Positions 37,501-52,500 of a DNA stretch of 64,000 nucleotides are shown one piece after another (position 1 is the stretch's first letter; each line of letters begins with the position of its first letter). Below the pieces are notes generated by a model. The model saw nothing but the letters and a program-made list of their open reading frames with translations, searched no databases and had not been told where the DNA came from. The DNA comes from Apostichopus japonicus (taxonomy: Eukaryota > Echinodermata > Holothuroidea > Aspidochirotida > Stichopodidae), in contig NC_092576.1 in the NCBI RefSeq assembly GCF_037975245.1, positions 3,283,501 to 3,347,500 on the forward strand, given 5' to 3'. Position numbers and translations under genes: made by a program.

Positions 37501-40500
37501 TTAACACAGTACTCAGCTACCTCCAGAAAAACATTGTTCAATGACACGTAGGCGGGATAATGTCGCTGTGTCGGGTGAGACTGCAATTTGTCTCACAAAG
37601 AAGTATAAAATATAACAAAGAATATGATAAACCTGTACTTCTAGGCTTGTAGACACTCCCCCCCCCCACCATCCATGAAAAAGAAAATGTTTCTTTTATA
37701 CACTTAGTCGGGGATATCCAGGTCAAGGGCGGCGGAAGCACTTTTAATCTGGGGGGCACCGACATCAAAGGGCACTTTGCAGAAATTCGATTGGAATGAT
37801 GCAGCGTTATATTCAGTACCCTTTATAACTCTTATTGTATTATCTTATTTGTGTATACACATCACTCCATCAACGTCCCCCCCCCCCCCCCTCAAGGAAA
37901 ATATGCATACTAGCACTGCAATATCCAATGCGCAAATTGGGAAACAAGGAACAAGTTTTCTTTTGAGACAAAATGAGGTGAAATCATGCTAGTTGCTAAT
38001 GTAGGAATCTTCCGAATTAGAGTTTTTTTTTCTTGTTAATATCTTAACAAATTTTTTCCATTCGAAAATGCTTTGAGTTTGACTCACAGAAATTCGTTAA
38101 AAGTCACGGGCTTAGCCAGAATTTGCAAAGTTGTATGCACGGCTATCTGAGCGGAGCGCCACCATCGGTTGGCGCGGAGCGTACTTTTAGAAAATTTTTG
38201 GTTTTACAAACCCCTCAGATGGCCGGAAACGGCCTTTCCCGAGTGTTCATTCTGGTTCCCTGGCCTCTTGCTAACTTGAGGCACCTCAATTTTTATGTAG
38301 AAAAAAGGCACATTTCTAACCTGAGGAAAAGTGGGGGAGGGGCACGTGCCCCCTTTTTCCCCCCGGTTCCGCCGCCCTTGGTCCAGGTATACAATTGACT
38401 AGTTAGAAGAAAAAAAATTGATCGTGCAAAAAGCGTGGTAGCCCAGATGAACTGCGCTTACGGTGGTGTTACACGGAGATATTCGGGCATCATGATGCTA
38501 AATAAAGAAAATCATGGAATTATATATATATATATACTTATATATGTTGATACTAGATGAGACTAGTGGAACACTAGTCTCATATAGTGGAACACTAGTC
38601 TCATATATATATATATATAGTACATATATATATATATATTTCCAGAGGACAAGAAATTCGGGCAAAGGTCCTGAAAAATTCGGGCAGCCTAAGAGGAGAA
38701 AAAATATATATATATATATATATATATATTTTTCTCCTCTTAGGCTGCCCGAATTTTTCAGGACCTTTGCCCGAATTTCTTGTCCTCTGGAAATTTAGGG
38801 GGCAGTCTGCCCCCCCCTGCACCCCCCGCCTCATACGCCTATGGTTGGCATCATTTGTTGAAGGTGTCAAGGCCTTTCTCCCAACTCAAACCCCTGTGGG
38901 CTACCGGTAGGTTTGCAGGAAATGCCCACATGTGGACTTAAATAGCATTAGAGGAAGGGGATGGAAGACTAACACGCATCGATGTTTCGGTAATGGTCCA
39001 CATTGGTGGCTCGGTGCTAATTAGGCCATTTATTGGGTTTCTTGAGGCAGCTGTCATCAGAATCTGGGTTTTTGTGCCAATCGATGACCGATAACATGTA
39101 TTGGTAGATATCGATATCGCGCAGCACATGCACAAGGTTCGTGGTGTATGGTCGCAACTGTCGCATCGACCATTGCCATGCCATGCTGTATGACCATTCT
39201 CATGATTACTACAGATATTGTATTATTCTTATTCTGCCAGATGCAGACGAGAAAATTGTGTAACTCTATTTCCCAAATTATTGAACAAAAAATATTAGTG
39301 AATCCCACTGATGAGTTTTTTTTTTTTTTTTTTACATTTTTTTTTTTTACAATTTTTTTTACCCCATTCCCAGTGGGGGGGCCAGTGGGGGGCCAGCCGA
39401 TTTCATGGGGGGCCCCGGCCCCCCCAGGCCCCCCGTAGCTACGCCACTGACTATTGTCATTATGATCAAGTAGGCTCGGCTTACTAGTTAACACTTAACT
39501 TTATGGTGATCATATTCTCCCGCAAGTTCCAGCTGAGAGACACATTGACATGTTGAACTCACCCCCCCCCCTTTCCCTTCTCTGCCTTGTGTTGATATCA
39601 GGGGTGAGCACCTAGATTGAAGGAAAGCATTTTGAAGAGGGTGTCTCAGATTTTTGGTTCTAGGTTTTCAAATACACAAGGTTACAGCACCTCAACCAGA
39701 AACAGGTATTTTTTCAAGATAAAAATCCAATGGCAAAACATTGAAGGTAGCTGAAAGGCTTAATATTAAATTTGGGGGACACTTTAACCTGGAGATGGCA
39801 CATAAAATATGAGGACTGTCCCTGGTTATGACCACTAGTCACCTTAACTGACGTGCCTTAATTGGTTGGCTCCAACATACAAAACTACTACTTCAAGGGA
39901 AATTCTTACTCTAGAGTAAGTAAGAGTTTTACGTTTTTGAAGTAAAATTCTAAAATTTGGGTCTTCATACAAATAAATTAAGCAAAATGTAGAGAGGTGC
40001 CCAGGGCTGACAATGATGTCACCAACATCCAACACTTTATTTCTCCTTAAATACAAAGAAAGTTTGACTGTATTTTACTCTTGATGCCATGGCATAATTC
40101 ATGCCCCCATATCATTCCCCAATATTTCCCCTGCCTCCAATTAATCCCAGATCCCCAGGTACCTATCGTTATGCCTGCTGTTAACTGATATCCAAACAGC
40201 TAACATGTCTCTCAGATTGGATTAAAGTGATAATTGTGCTTAACTAGTCATACACAGGCTCTCTAGAAGATAAGCAGTTTGCTAACAGTTTTATTTTATT
40301 TTAACTAGTCATATTCAGTTTATTTAAGTAGTTGCTCTTTTATATTTTATTTATTGTATTTTTTTTTTAATGTTGCCTTAATTGGTGTTTTGCGTTATAT
40401 CATTCAAGTACGACAACATAATAGTTGGTGACAAGATATAAGACTGAACCAACACTAAATCCATATGTTTTATTTCCTTAATTTCTTCACTACAGATACC

Positions 40501-43500
40501 AATATGTGATCTGTTACTCCAGTATTCCTTCAATAAGGTCCAACATGGTGACATCCTGCTCAAATCTGGTCTTTGCTTGCCACCCCTCTCATCACTGGAG
40601 AAGATATTGATAAATGAGGGTGAGGGGAACCTCATTAGTGAGGATAACGTCATAGGACTATTGAACTATGGAAAACAGTCTGAGAAACTCAAAGAACTTT
40701 GGTGAGTAAATGAAAGAAAAACAAACTGAGTTGACATCAGTAATTAAACAGGTACTAATAATTAATTATGTTATATTGCTATGATGTCTTCCGACTGAGT
40801 TAGTTCTTGGGAAGTGATGCTTAATATAAGATGATAAAACCAGCTGATTGGTAGTCTAGGACACTTTTAATAATCAGAGACAAGTGGTGAGATCACAATC
40901 TGAATAATTATTTATTTAGGGATTGCTGTGGACCGGGATGGAAACAAAGTAAATCAAGTTATGCCTTCTTTAAATTGTGTGCATGCAAAATGACTTTATT
41001 ACTAAACAGCATCATATCAAAACTGAACACATTTAACAGCTTAACAGTACTACTCCATCAGGACTTTACATATTTAAACTATTGACAAAGAAATAATAAA
41101 TCAGTGATGGCTCTACTTAAATTGTATGTTGTATTGGCCTAAATATGCTAGGTATTCAAATATGGTGTACTGTACCTTTGGTCAAAATTCTTAAACGGTT
41201 TTTATTACATCCTACAAGGAAACTTTCCTCACTGGGACATTCAGTTATCTTGTGTGTTCCTTAAAAATGTCTGAGAACAATTTGGAGAGTAAAGACCTCC
41301 AGGAAAGTACTTTGTGAAAACTTCGAGCAAATATAGCGTGCAATGATGTAGGGCCTATACTGACTACCTTTAATTCTTTCCACTCACAGCAAAGGAATTG
41401 ATAGTTAAACCTGGAAATGAAATACATAAGCACAATGTGTCCTTTTTTCATGTGCAATCACCACCGCCACCCCCCAGCCTTCCCCTCCCCAGCAACGTTA
41501 CTTAAACGAAGAACCAATGGAGAGTGATAGGTTACCTCTCTGCTGTATCTACCTTTAATTTACTTGATTGACAACTATCTTGATATAACATTACTAGCTG
41601 TTGTGTTAATCACTAATGTTAATTATTGTCTACAACTGATGTTAATGTGTATAAATGAAATTAAATAGTTGGATAAAATAAATTAGTTAAATTGAAATTA
41701 AAGTGCATACTAATTAAAGTCATTTTATTGCTTTGTATTATTTTCCATCACTGTTACAGGTTCTTGAACTGTAAACTGCCTGAATTCATCAGACCTGGGA
41801 TAATACCAGAAACAGCAAAATCAAGGCAGATTAAAGGTATTTTATATACAGGTCATGTAATCTCATTACAGATGAGAGATAAATGTTAAATAATACTTAG
41901 ACTAGGATTCAACATTTTACCTGACTATCTTTTAATCAGTGTAACAATTCTCTGTATAAAGTAACAAATCTAATTCAAACATTTCCCTGGAGGTGACTTT
42001 CAATACCTCAAGGTCAATTGGAATAGGTACATTTTGTGTGTAACTGGGGTAATGATGAAGCCCTGTTACATAGTACGTCTTGTCAGTATTGTATTGGGTA
42101 ATTTTCACTATTGTGGTGTGACAAGTTGCTGGGCTACGTTTTCCTTATTAACTTGAACCAGTCTTTTTCTCCCTTAATCAAATATGATCATAGCACTGAT
42201 TGTCAATTAATGAAGTGCTCAATGTTGTCCTAACTAATTCAATGTATATTGCTATGAAAGAAATTTACTGCCATGAGAAACCAAGTCCACCAATTCATTG
42301 AATTTTTCAAAGAAAAACAAACTACTCAGTAGAGGCTTTCACATGAAGCTGAGGGAGCTTTTCATAAACATTCAAACATTCACATTCACTTCCTGCCCTC
42401 TCACCCCTCCCTCACATAATAACTCAATCCTTCATCATTATTGTTAAAATATTAAACAAAAAAGAAGCAATTATGTCCCAGTAATTGCTATTGTTTTGTA
42501 CTCTTGCTTCCTGATAATGAATTGAAAGTAAAACTATACTTCCCAGGCAAGACTGGCAACATCCCAAAGTGATTGGCTAAATTAATGGTAAAACCAGGTT
42601 GCTAAGTTCATTCAATATATAATACAAATATGTTTTAAAGTGAATTGTATTTCTTTTATTCCTTTCCTCACAGTCCTGTGGCCGAGCCATGCCAGTCAAC
42701 TTGATCTACAATCTGGTGAATGGAGGAAGGTTGGTGTTTCAACAAGCAGCATAATCTGAAAATTGAAGGAATATTATAATAAAATCAACCTCTAACTATA
42801 TAGAAACAAATTAACAGAAGAAGATGAACATTAATGAGTGATATTGCTTTGTGAATCACTTCCTCTCTTTCCGAAGAACTCAAACCCACCCAACACTCTT
42901 CAGACACTCTTCAGTAGCTGTGAAATAATTAGGGTGATATTAATTAACAGTAGAAGATGAATATTAATGGGTGATATTGCTTTGTGAATCACTTCCTCTC
43001 CTTCCCAAGAACTTAAACCCACCCAACACTCTTCAGTCACTCTTCAGTAGCTGTGAAATAATTAGAGCGATATTAATGAACAGTAGAAGATGAATATTAA
43101 TGAGTGATATTGCTTTGTGAATCACTTCCTCTCCTCCCAAGAACTTAAACCCACCCAATACTCTTCAGTCACTCTTCAGTAGCTGTGAAATAATTAGGGT
43201 GGCATTTGTTAACACATTTGATCATAAAGTGAAAGATAAGAAAATTGTCTAAGTCATTTCTCTTTTCATGGGTTTTCCGATGAAGAAGTTATAATTTGTT
43301 TATTCCTACATCTTATTGTTATCAGAAGTCTTTATTTTCCCTGAAATTGATGTAAGAAGTAATTCAATAAAACTGACAAGAGTTTCACCAAATATACCAG
43401 GACTGTCACAGATGAATGATTTATTGTTATGTAGAGTAGTATTACAACATCTGCTCTCATTATATCAGGATGTCTTAATAATAAATAAATATTCCTTAAT

Positions 43501-46500
43501 TTCACAGGCTGATGACATCCAGACAATTAAATCGCTGTGTTCAGGGTTTGTGGCCATCGATAACAGGACCAGTGAGTCAGTACAGAGGTCAGTCATAGAG
43601 GTCCTGGTGAAAGCATCCAATCATGACGTAAGTACAACTTAAAGTGATATCGTGGAATGAACCAAATCTAAGTTTAACAAGTATTGTTAATGTTTTAACA
43701 TCTTAAACTATATTGGGAACATTGTGTGAACTTGCACATGAATTTCACAAACAAATTAAAAATGAGTAATTAATACTAGTAATAACAAAGATAATGTCGT
43801 GAAGAGACTGGAGTAGTGACCTATAAAACCCTCGTTAATAGTTCATTAATTAAATCTTTCACTGTAGGTGAACAAAAGGTGACTCTGAAATTGAAACTTA
43901 TAAATAAATAATAATAATCACAACAATAATACCTTACTAAAAGAATTGATGATATGACTGTTCCATCTCTCATGAATTATAAAAACCTCATGAAGACGGC
44001 ATTAATTAGCAATTGATTAATTAATAAGCAGGTTTAATTATTAATGCTGTGTATCAGATGATAATTAGAAAGAACCTTAGATTAAATTGAACAAATAGCC
44101 ATACACTGATATGTAAATAATCAATAAGATTATAGTTATAAACAATTAATGAAGACAATAAATTAATACTAAACATAACAAACAAGGAATCTGTTGAAGA
44201 TTACAAAAACAAATATAAAATATAAACAAATTCAGACTGATTTAATAAGTGGTGTGATGCTTAATTGTTGAATTTTTAGGGTAATTTAATTAGAATCTCA
44301 GTTCATTAACTGGCATGCATTTCTCTAAGTTGATAAACTCTTTCCTGGTTAGTAATTCTGTGAAGTAGTTTAATTATGATGGAAGGTCTATATTAGTTTA
44401 CATTCCATCATTCATGTAAACTATATTACAGAATAAATATAGCCAGATACAACAAGACTTAAATCAAATGAAGCCCATCAATTAAACCAAATAAAAATTG
44501 AATATGCTATAGACTTTACATAAAATGGTAATTTATAGCCAAAAAACAAAACATTTTCCCTGAAACATTAACAATGAGCTTCACAAAGACAAAAGACTAT
44601 TGATTATATTAACTAGAATTAATGAACATTAAATAATTTGTAATCTAACATCTTATCCTACAATGGTCCTTTTCATGATACAAGAGAATAACATGAAATT
44701 AATAAATTAAAATAACCAGAAAATGATGAAGAGGATAATTTAAAAGAGGAACCACAAACATAGAAAAATATAACAACTCCTTAGGCCTGGATGATCTCTG
44801 AGTCTTCTGTGTTTCTAATTAATTAAACTAACTTTAATAACAGTTGAACTAAGAAAAAAATACAACACTAACATCCTGGTTGTTATTATGTTTGGATTCT
44901 AACTTAACACTTGTATGCCCCATCATTCCTATTCTATGCTCAATAAAGTTGACCACAATTAAACCCCTCAATCCCCACCCCCCCCGCAGTAATAAATACT
45001 GGCATCTTTAACTGACTGTAGCTATTAATTCATTCTTAAGTAATACTCTCTAACTGTGTCAAACAGTTATTGTTACTAGGTTTCTAACCTCTCCCCTACA
45101 TCCACCATCATACATCCTGATTAATTAGAATGAATCTAAAATAACCAAACCTAAAACAATAGAACATCATCCCTGATACAAATACATGTAAATTTTACAC
45201 CCTGCGTACACCCGGTCACATTTACCACCCCCTCGCTACCCTCCTCTTTTTCTGTATGTAATATTGCTATTAATTTAATCCTGCCTTAATCCCAGACAAA
45301 AGTAAGTATTAGCTTAAACAAACAAAAGGAATTTAAAACTACTGCATTCATTTGAGACCCATAGCAGTATAATTCCACCATTATGACCCTCTCCCCTCCC
45401 CCGCAACACTCCCCCATATCCCCATCTATTGTAATTAAACTAACCCTGGTTACACCTCAGCAAAAGAGAAAATTGAACACCTCTTAAAATTCAGGTTTCA
45501 ATGTATTACAGCTTTGTTCTTTCCCTAAACTAGAATTACTTACAACTGAACTGTAAAATAACCCTTACTACTAACAGAATATGTTATACCCCCCACCTCA
45601 CCCTTTCCCTGAACCACTGCACACCCTCCTGTTCCCCTTTTGTTCAATAATCTTACAACACTGTGTCTCTTTACATTAAAGTAATATATTAGTGTAAATG
45701 TGCACTGTAACAAAACACACCCCCTTTACACCAATTTGAATATTAAACTGGCCCCATTATACCCCTCTCTAACCCCCAGACCATTAGTACTTCATTAGTT
45801 ATAAAAAAAAACAGTCAACTCATAAACATTATTGTAACATAATAAAAAATATTTATTATAATATGATATAATTATTAATATTTTATTTATTATTTACTTT
45901 CCTTCAGATTCCTGTATACTGTGTGGATCTAATCTATTCCTTTAACAAGGTTGATGAAGATGATATTACTCTCTACTCTGGTCTCTCTCTACCAATCATA
46001 ACATCAATAGAGAGGATGAACATACAGACAGAGTATGGGAGAGAAATGAATAAACATGAAGTTAATGGAATATTAAACTATTTACAACACTCTCAAAGTT
46101 TCAAAGAACTGGCGTAAGTATAATTAATAAATATGTTAGTGATATTAATATTTAATATAATTACTAATTAATAATAATGATGTAAACAAGATAGGAATTA
46201 TTAATATTGTTATTACTTAATAATTACTGAAGGTTTATTGATAGGTTTAGAGAATTGTAGGAGAATAACAAAGTAATGAAGAATGAATTGAATTAAGAAA
46301 TAAACTAACAATGAAATAACAGTCATCAGGTGAGGAATATGATTAATAGGAGAGTAAAATAGAGACAAAATATACAGAAAAAGATTGATTTTAACAATAA
46401 GTTCTTCAGAAAAATTATGATTTTGAAATAATAGTTGTTATAAATTTGAAGATAGGAAGCTCTAGCCTAAACATAAATACAATAAATCTAAGTTAGGATG

Positions 46501-49500
46501 TAATCAGACCAAGATATGAAGAATCAATGATGTAAGATTCAAATACCATCATTTTAGATTAAAATAGATAAATTTGCCAAAAGTCAACCCAAAATAATAA
46601 ACAAAACAAGCTTTGATCGTTTAGATTAATGGAAAACTTTTACAGGAGATTAAAAAAGAATCAAAACCAAAAAGACAATCAAGTTTGAATGTTGGAGCTC
46701 AATACTTTCCTCTTTATTATAATTGGTGCATATTGATGCTAAAGTTAAGAGAAACACAATGATATCAATTAAACAGTTTGTTATTGCCTTCATTCATCCA
46801 TATGGCACCCCTCTCAACTATATTTGCCTAAGCTTTCCCTTATCCCCCTTCCTACCCCCCAACAACTACCTCTATGCAGGACCACGTACCCCATTTCCCT
46901 GATTTATGTTTATAGCACATGGGTTACCTTGTTAACAACACTCTTCACCCCCATACCCCACCCCCCTAATTCTCCTTCCATCACACAAATCTCATCCCTC
47001 CCATCTGATCAACAACATGTCTTCACCTCCTCCAATTCCCTTTGACCCCCACCCTCCCTGTGCAACATAATACTTGTGATGTGTGCATCTTATCAACTAA
47101 CCCACATAACATTACAGTTAATCCCCACACAATAGAAACCAATAAAACATCAGTCTATATGTAAACAACATTCAAAAAATAGATTCTCATTTATCTCCAA
47201 ATGCAGAACATACAAATATAAACCCTCCCTCCCTCCCCCCCCCCCCCTCCACACCAACAACTGACACTATCCTGGACCACTTGCCCCATTTTCATAATCT
47301 ATGTTTATGGCATATATATAAATATATCGTTAACAATACTCTTCACACCCACGTCCACCTTTCACCCACACCCTTTGCCCACCCTCCCCTCCCTCATGCA
47401 ACAAGACAGTGATGTAAGCATATTATTAACTAACATTACAGTAGTCTCCTTTCACCTACAAAACCACCTCACCACCCTACGATCCCCTCTGCCTCAACCC
47501 CCAAAACCCTTTTCACACCACATCTTCCCCACCACCCCTCCCTGCACCACCCCTCTCTGCACCTTCCCTCACTGCACAAACCCTCTCCACCACCCCACCC
47601 CCCTCCCCCAAACACACAAGGCCAATGAGCCTTATATTATCTATATATACTGTACATTGTGTTTTCAGTACATTACCATTTGCAAAAGCCAACTGTAAGT
47701 CCTAGACTCTACACTGTGTAGACATTCATCATATATCTGTACAGTAAACTATTTCTACTCTTTTTCTACTCAGACAGAACACATTTTCAATGCTAAAAGT
47801 CTATTGAAATTATTTCATCATTTTCTTCCTCAAGATGTACACTAATCTTTCCTATTACTGACACTTTCAATAGTTTAACATTTTCCTTTGTTCAACACCT
47901 GTCAATCAAATACTTGAACAATAGAATGAAAAGAAGTTGTGTTCAATAAAATAGACGCGCGCGCATGTCCTTTATATAACACCTGGAATCTACTGACAAA
48001 CAAGTCCCTGGAGGTTGCTATGGATACATCTAAACACTGTCTGGTTTTAGGTTGTACTTTTTTTGAAGTCCCTTCTGCTTCATGATACACTGAGTGTGTA
48101 TAATTCAATGGTATTTAAAGTTAAATAAGAAGGATAGAGAGAAAAATAGGCAATGTATGAAATAGATAAGAAAAGGAAACCAAAGGGAAAACAAGTTTAT
48201 AGGAACAGTAAATAAAAATACAAATAAATTAGAGCAAATTGTGATCAATGTGTAACATATTTGACAGCTTAATAATTATATACATATTTATGTGTTAACT
48301 TATATATAATTTTTTTTCCTCTAAATTTGGGTATTTATTTTACTGCTATTATTTTACCATACTAAGAGTTCCAGGGATATCCCCCCCAAAAAACAAACAT
48401 TCTTAGGAGCTATTGACACTGCCAGTGATAAAGCTGTTTACTTTTATGTACTGTGACTAGAATATAACCAACAAACATCACACTCTCTATGTATGTGTTT
48501 ACCACTGCTGTTGTTCTTTGAGGGAAAGTGGTGAATGGAGTTGTGGGGTTACATGGGTATCAAGGGTGGGGGGGGGGGTGGAAGGTGGCATCAATATGTG
48601 GAAAAGGAAAGATTGACAATACACCATCATTAAAACCAACCGACCTGCAATGACCCAGCTCTACACTCTGCCCATCACCGAGAAAAAGTAATTAAGGGGT
48701 GGGGCGGGTGAATGAACCATAAAAAAAATAAAAATACTTTTTCTTAAACCAAAATATCTGAGAATGGTGAGGGTGGGGGATGTGGTGTTAATAGAATAAT
48801 ATGACACAGACCAACCTGTCAATTATTCACGGCTATGTTAATATTATTCTATATAATTATGAGTTGTATAATAGTCTAATGTGATTGAATCTGTGTTCTT
48901 TCTGATTGTATTTCAAAGTATCAATGTAGATCTTTCAGTGAAGTAACCTATTGTTCTTAATTACAGCCTTATGATTAGTAGTTGCTCATTTAATAATTTA
49001 CTCTGTTAGTGGTTGTCTGTAGCTTATCTCACCCCTACATTCATGTATGATGTCTATAGTATTACTGAGGTTGAGTATTAGCTACAGTAGGAAAGTCTGG
49101 TTTGTGGGGTCCTGGGTGTGGTGGGGTGGGGGTATATTGAGAAGGCAGGTGAGATATAAAGAACTTCGCTATGATGGTGGACATACAATTAATGGATATC
49201 AGTCTATGTGATAGAAGAATAGCTACCAATTGTCAAATTACTTTAAAAATATAACATAAATTTGCATAAAACACTTTAATCAGATCAATAAAGCAGTACT
49301 TTAGACTTTATCACTTACATATTTGAAAAAAAGAAGATGAGGTGGAGAAAGTGTGCCTGGGGGGTGGGCGGGGGTGGGGTGGGGTGGGGTTGGGTAGAAA
49401 GAAGTAATGTTGGACACACTGAAGGCTTGTATGTCAGTACATTTACTGATTGTTTGAAGAGTCTTGTCAGATTATAAATATAGGGTCAGTGTTGGGAATC

Positions 49501-52500
49501 AGGATGTAGACTAGAAGATGATGTCCCACAATTTCTTTCAAGTACAGCTGGAAAATATTTGACATATTTGTTCATTAAGAAATGTTTAATTCCAGGAGCC
49601 ACATTTATGTATATTATATTATTTTATGACTATTTTGCTGTAATACTCAACAGTTTTACATTGCCTCCACTAATAGTGAATGTTCTGTATAATACAAATC
49701 ATAATGTTGTACTACTGTATGTAACCTGTAATATATTCTTGGAAGAATGATATTGTACAGTTAATATTGATATTGTACAGTAAGAATGGTATTGTTCCAT
49801 TGCTCACATTTCTGGGGACAGTCTGCTGATATTATGTACTGTCCCTTGATTTTTTTGCCGTCCCAAAAACATCCTCACATTTGAAAAAGGCCTTGAGTTA
49901 TTTTGTTTGTTTTTAGCCTCCTTTTGTTAGAGACAGCTGGAACGTTATTCAGCTGTCGGCCTGGGAGAGGGGTCTAAGGGGAGGGGGTGTCCCCCTCCCC
50001 TTTGGAATTTTTTTGCATTTCCAGGTGGCCTCAGATGCAATTTGGTGCAATATAGCACACTTCAACACCCACTCCATTTTGGAAACTTAATTTTGTATTT
50101 TCACTTGGCCTTAGATGCAATTTGGTGCTCCAAATGAGATTTTTTTTCTCATTTGGAAATGAAAAAGGGGTTTTCTGACTTGCGAAGCGGGGGGGGGGGG
50201 GCGGAATGATACTTCCGCTCCTCCACATTATTCACTGGGGGGGCTGGCGCCCCCAGCCCCCCGGTTCCTACGCCCTTGATGTTGAAGCATATAACCATGA
50301 AAACACTCAAAATACCCCCCCTCCCCCTTCATATAAATGTACAGTATGAAGTGCTTTAAGTGCTGTAGGTTATGTCAACTTGGAAAGGGGTCAACAGCAT
50401 TACCGGTCCTGGATTTTCTGTTAAACATTGATCAGCCTAACTTAGTCTCTATAACAATTTACATGTTCAAACGTTACTATTATGTGAATACATTTCTTAA
50501 ATTATTTAAAATCGTAATTATCAACAAATTCTTTGAATTGCACAGATCAAATCATTTTAATTCACATTGTTCACCTTTTGTGTGATGTCAAAATTCAAGA
50601 GTCATATATCTTCCTTTTTTTTCATCAGATGTGATTTTTGTCTGCTGCCCTCATCTATCCCTTTATCTGCTCTGTCTGGCCTGAAATCCAATATCAACGG
50701 TACGTAAAAGTATTGATTGTGAATTTGTGTTAACTGCAAATGATGTAAACAACTTTTTAGATATTAAATAGACTTATTGGGTGATCCACCTGATGAACTT
50801 TCATCAACACATTTTATTTAATGAGAAATAAAAATAGATTGACTAGTCACTGACAGTAAAATATTCCCTCATCAGCAAATCACTAAATATGAAAACCTAG
50901 AGTAAAATGGAGGACAGAATTAACATCTTTAAGTCTAGCTTGTAAAAAAACTAATGAAACCATTCCCTTTCTTAATGAACTTTTAATTCTATAGTATATG
51001 ATGAACAGATTGTGTACAGCAGTGTTTGTTGTAATTAAGTTCTGAACCTGTATCTAGTACCATGCTCAGTTCTACATGCAGCTGGACAGCTTCCTAGTTA
51101 ACTTGTTTTCAGGATGTAATGTCTTTAAATTGTAACTTGTAACAATATCAACAGCAAACCACAAAGAGACTCACAAAATCTCCACATGGATAACAGAACA
51201 CTCTGAAGAAGCAGAAAAAAAACATTTAGAAATGAACCATGAATGGTATATGACCTCACTTGAAACATCAGAATATTACATATTTTTATTCAAACAAATA
51301 ATGTTACCCTCTCACCAACATTATTATTTTTATGATTTCACTATTATTTTGGGTAGGAAGAATGACTAAACTGTTTATTTTGAGGGGAGGGGATTGGCAG
51401 GGTAGTTTTTTATCCCATTAAAGCTGCATTTCACATCCAAGTAATCACAGTGTGGTGAGCTGGTAGTGCAATGTGTTTAGATTATTAGAAGAAAGGTAAT
51501 AATGACACTGAAATGATGAAAATGAATACTAAATGATAAAGATCGGTAAAAAACAAGACAGTTAAAACTAAATAATGCTAGATTTAATTTTAGTCAAAGA
51601 ACATCTTCTGTGTTTTGTATCAGACTAAATGGTTCTAAGTCTTGTAAATTTCTTAGTGTCTTTCTTGGTGAGATCCAGTGATGTGTGTATACTATGGTAT
51701 CTTACTCTTCTATTGTTTAATAATTTGTTTTAAAGGCACATGATGTAAACAACTCTTTAGATTTAATGGACCGATTCAGGAATATTCAATGAGAGTTAAT
51801 CCAAACCCATTAAATATAGTGAGAACATCAAAACAAATAGAAAGGTCACATTAAAATACCACTCCATCAGCTGAGTACCATAAGTATCTTAAGATGCAAA
51901 TTAAACTTCAATTGAATGATGGATTCAATGTAAACAATTTTGGTAGACTAAAATTGAAAAAGTTTTGATGTTGTGGATGGCTCAACTTCATTTTCATAGT
52001 CCTTTGATCAATCTGCAGTATAAGACAGGGCATAATGTAATTCCGTTCTAGTACTATGCACTGGTCTGTGTGCAGCTTACAGCTGCTTCCGAGTTAACTG
52101 ATGTCATAGAACATTTCATGATCTAATACTCTTGATTGTAATCGTTGTGACAATATGCATTGCGAACCACCAAACAACCTCATCAATTAACTGTCTCACT
52201 AACAGATTATGGTAGCTCTAAATACTAAAAAATACACAACGGAATCATGAACTATAACTGTATGCAGTAATATATTGGTAGGGCTCAGTGCAGTCACTCT
52301 TGGAAGTGTCACTGAGGGTGAGCAGAATGACATATATGGGAGAAGAGGGGAGTGGGAGGTGGGAACCTGTCTCTTTGTATGTTCCTGTTAACAAAAAGTA
52401 TGTTGCGATCTTTTCCTAAACCATGAACCCAATGGACTTAAACTTGAACTGTCGTGGGTGTATGACACCATGGAGTCACAATTCAGAGGTCCAATACCAC

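Larger units (their letters stand above)
36864..39449. mobile_element. hAT-like element, 2586 bp, perfect 8-bp target duplication
   Basis: Begins CAGTGGCGTAGCTA (36864) and ends TAGCTACGCCACTG (39449). ACTATTGT occurs directly outside both ends, at 36856-36863 and 39450-39457. Eight-base duplications and CAG-starting termini are hallmarks of hAT transposons. It has no transposase frame; the interior is a mosaic of G/C-rich tracts, a nested element (37724-38380), a palindrome (38638-38794) and three copies of a GAGCGGAGCGCCACC hairpin. Non-autonomous. It sits in NLR-C intron 2. Confidence 0.85.

Noticed and set aside
42808-43205. CRISPR-like regular repeat
   Set aside because: It is a head-to-tail 134-bp tandem repeat in a eukaryotic intron, without unique spacers.
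46824-47698. Proline/threonine-rich open frames
   Set aside because: They follow from long C-rich intronic tracts and have no domain or splice support.
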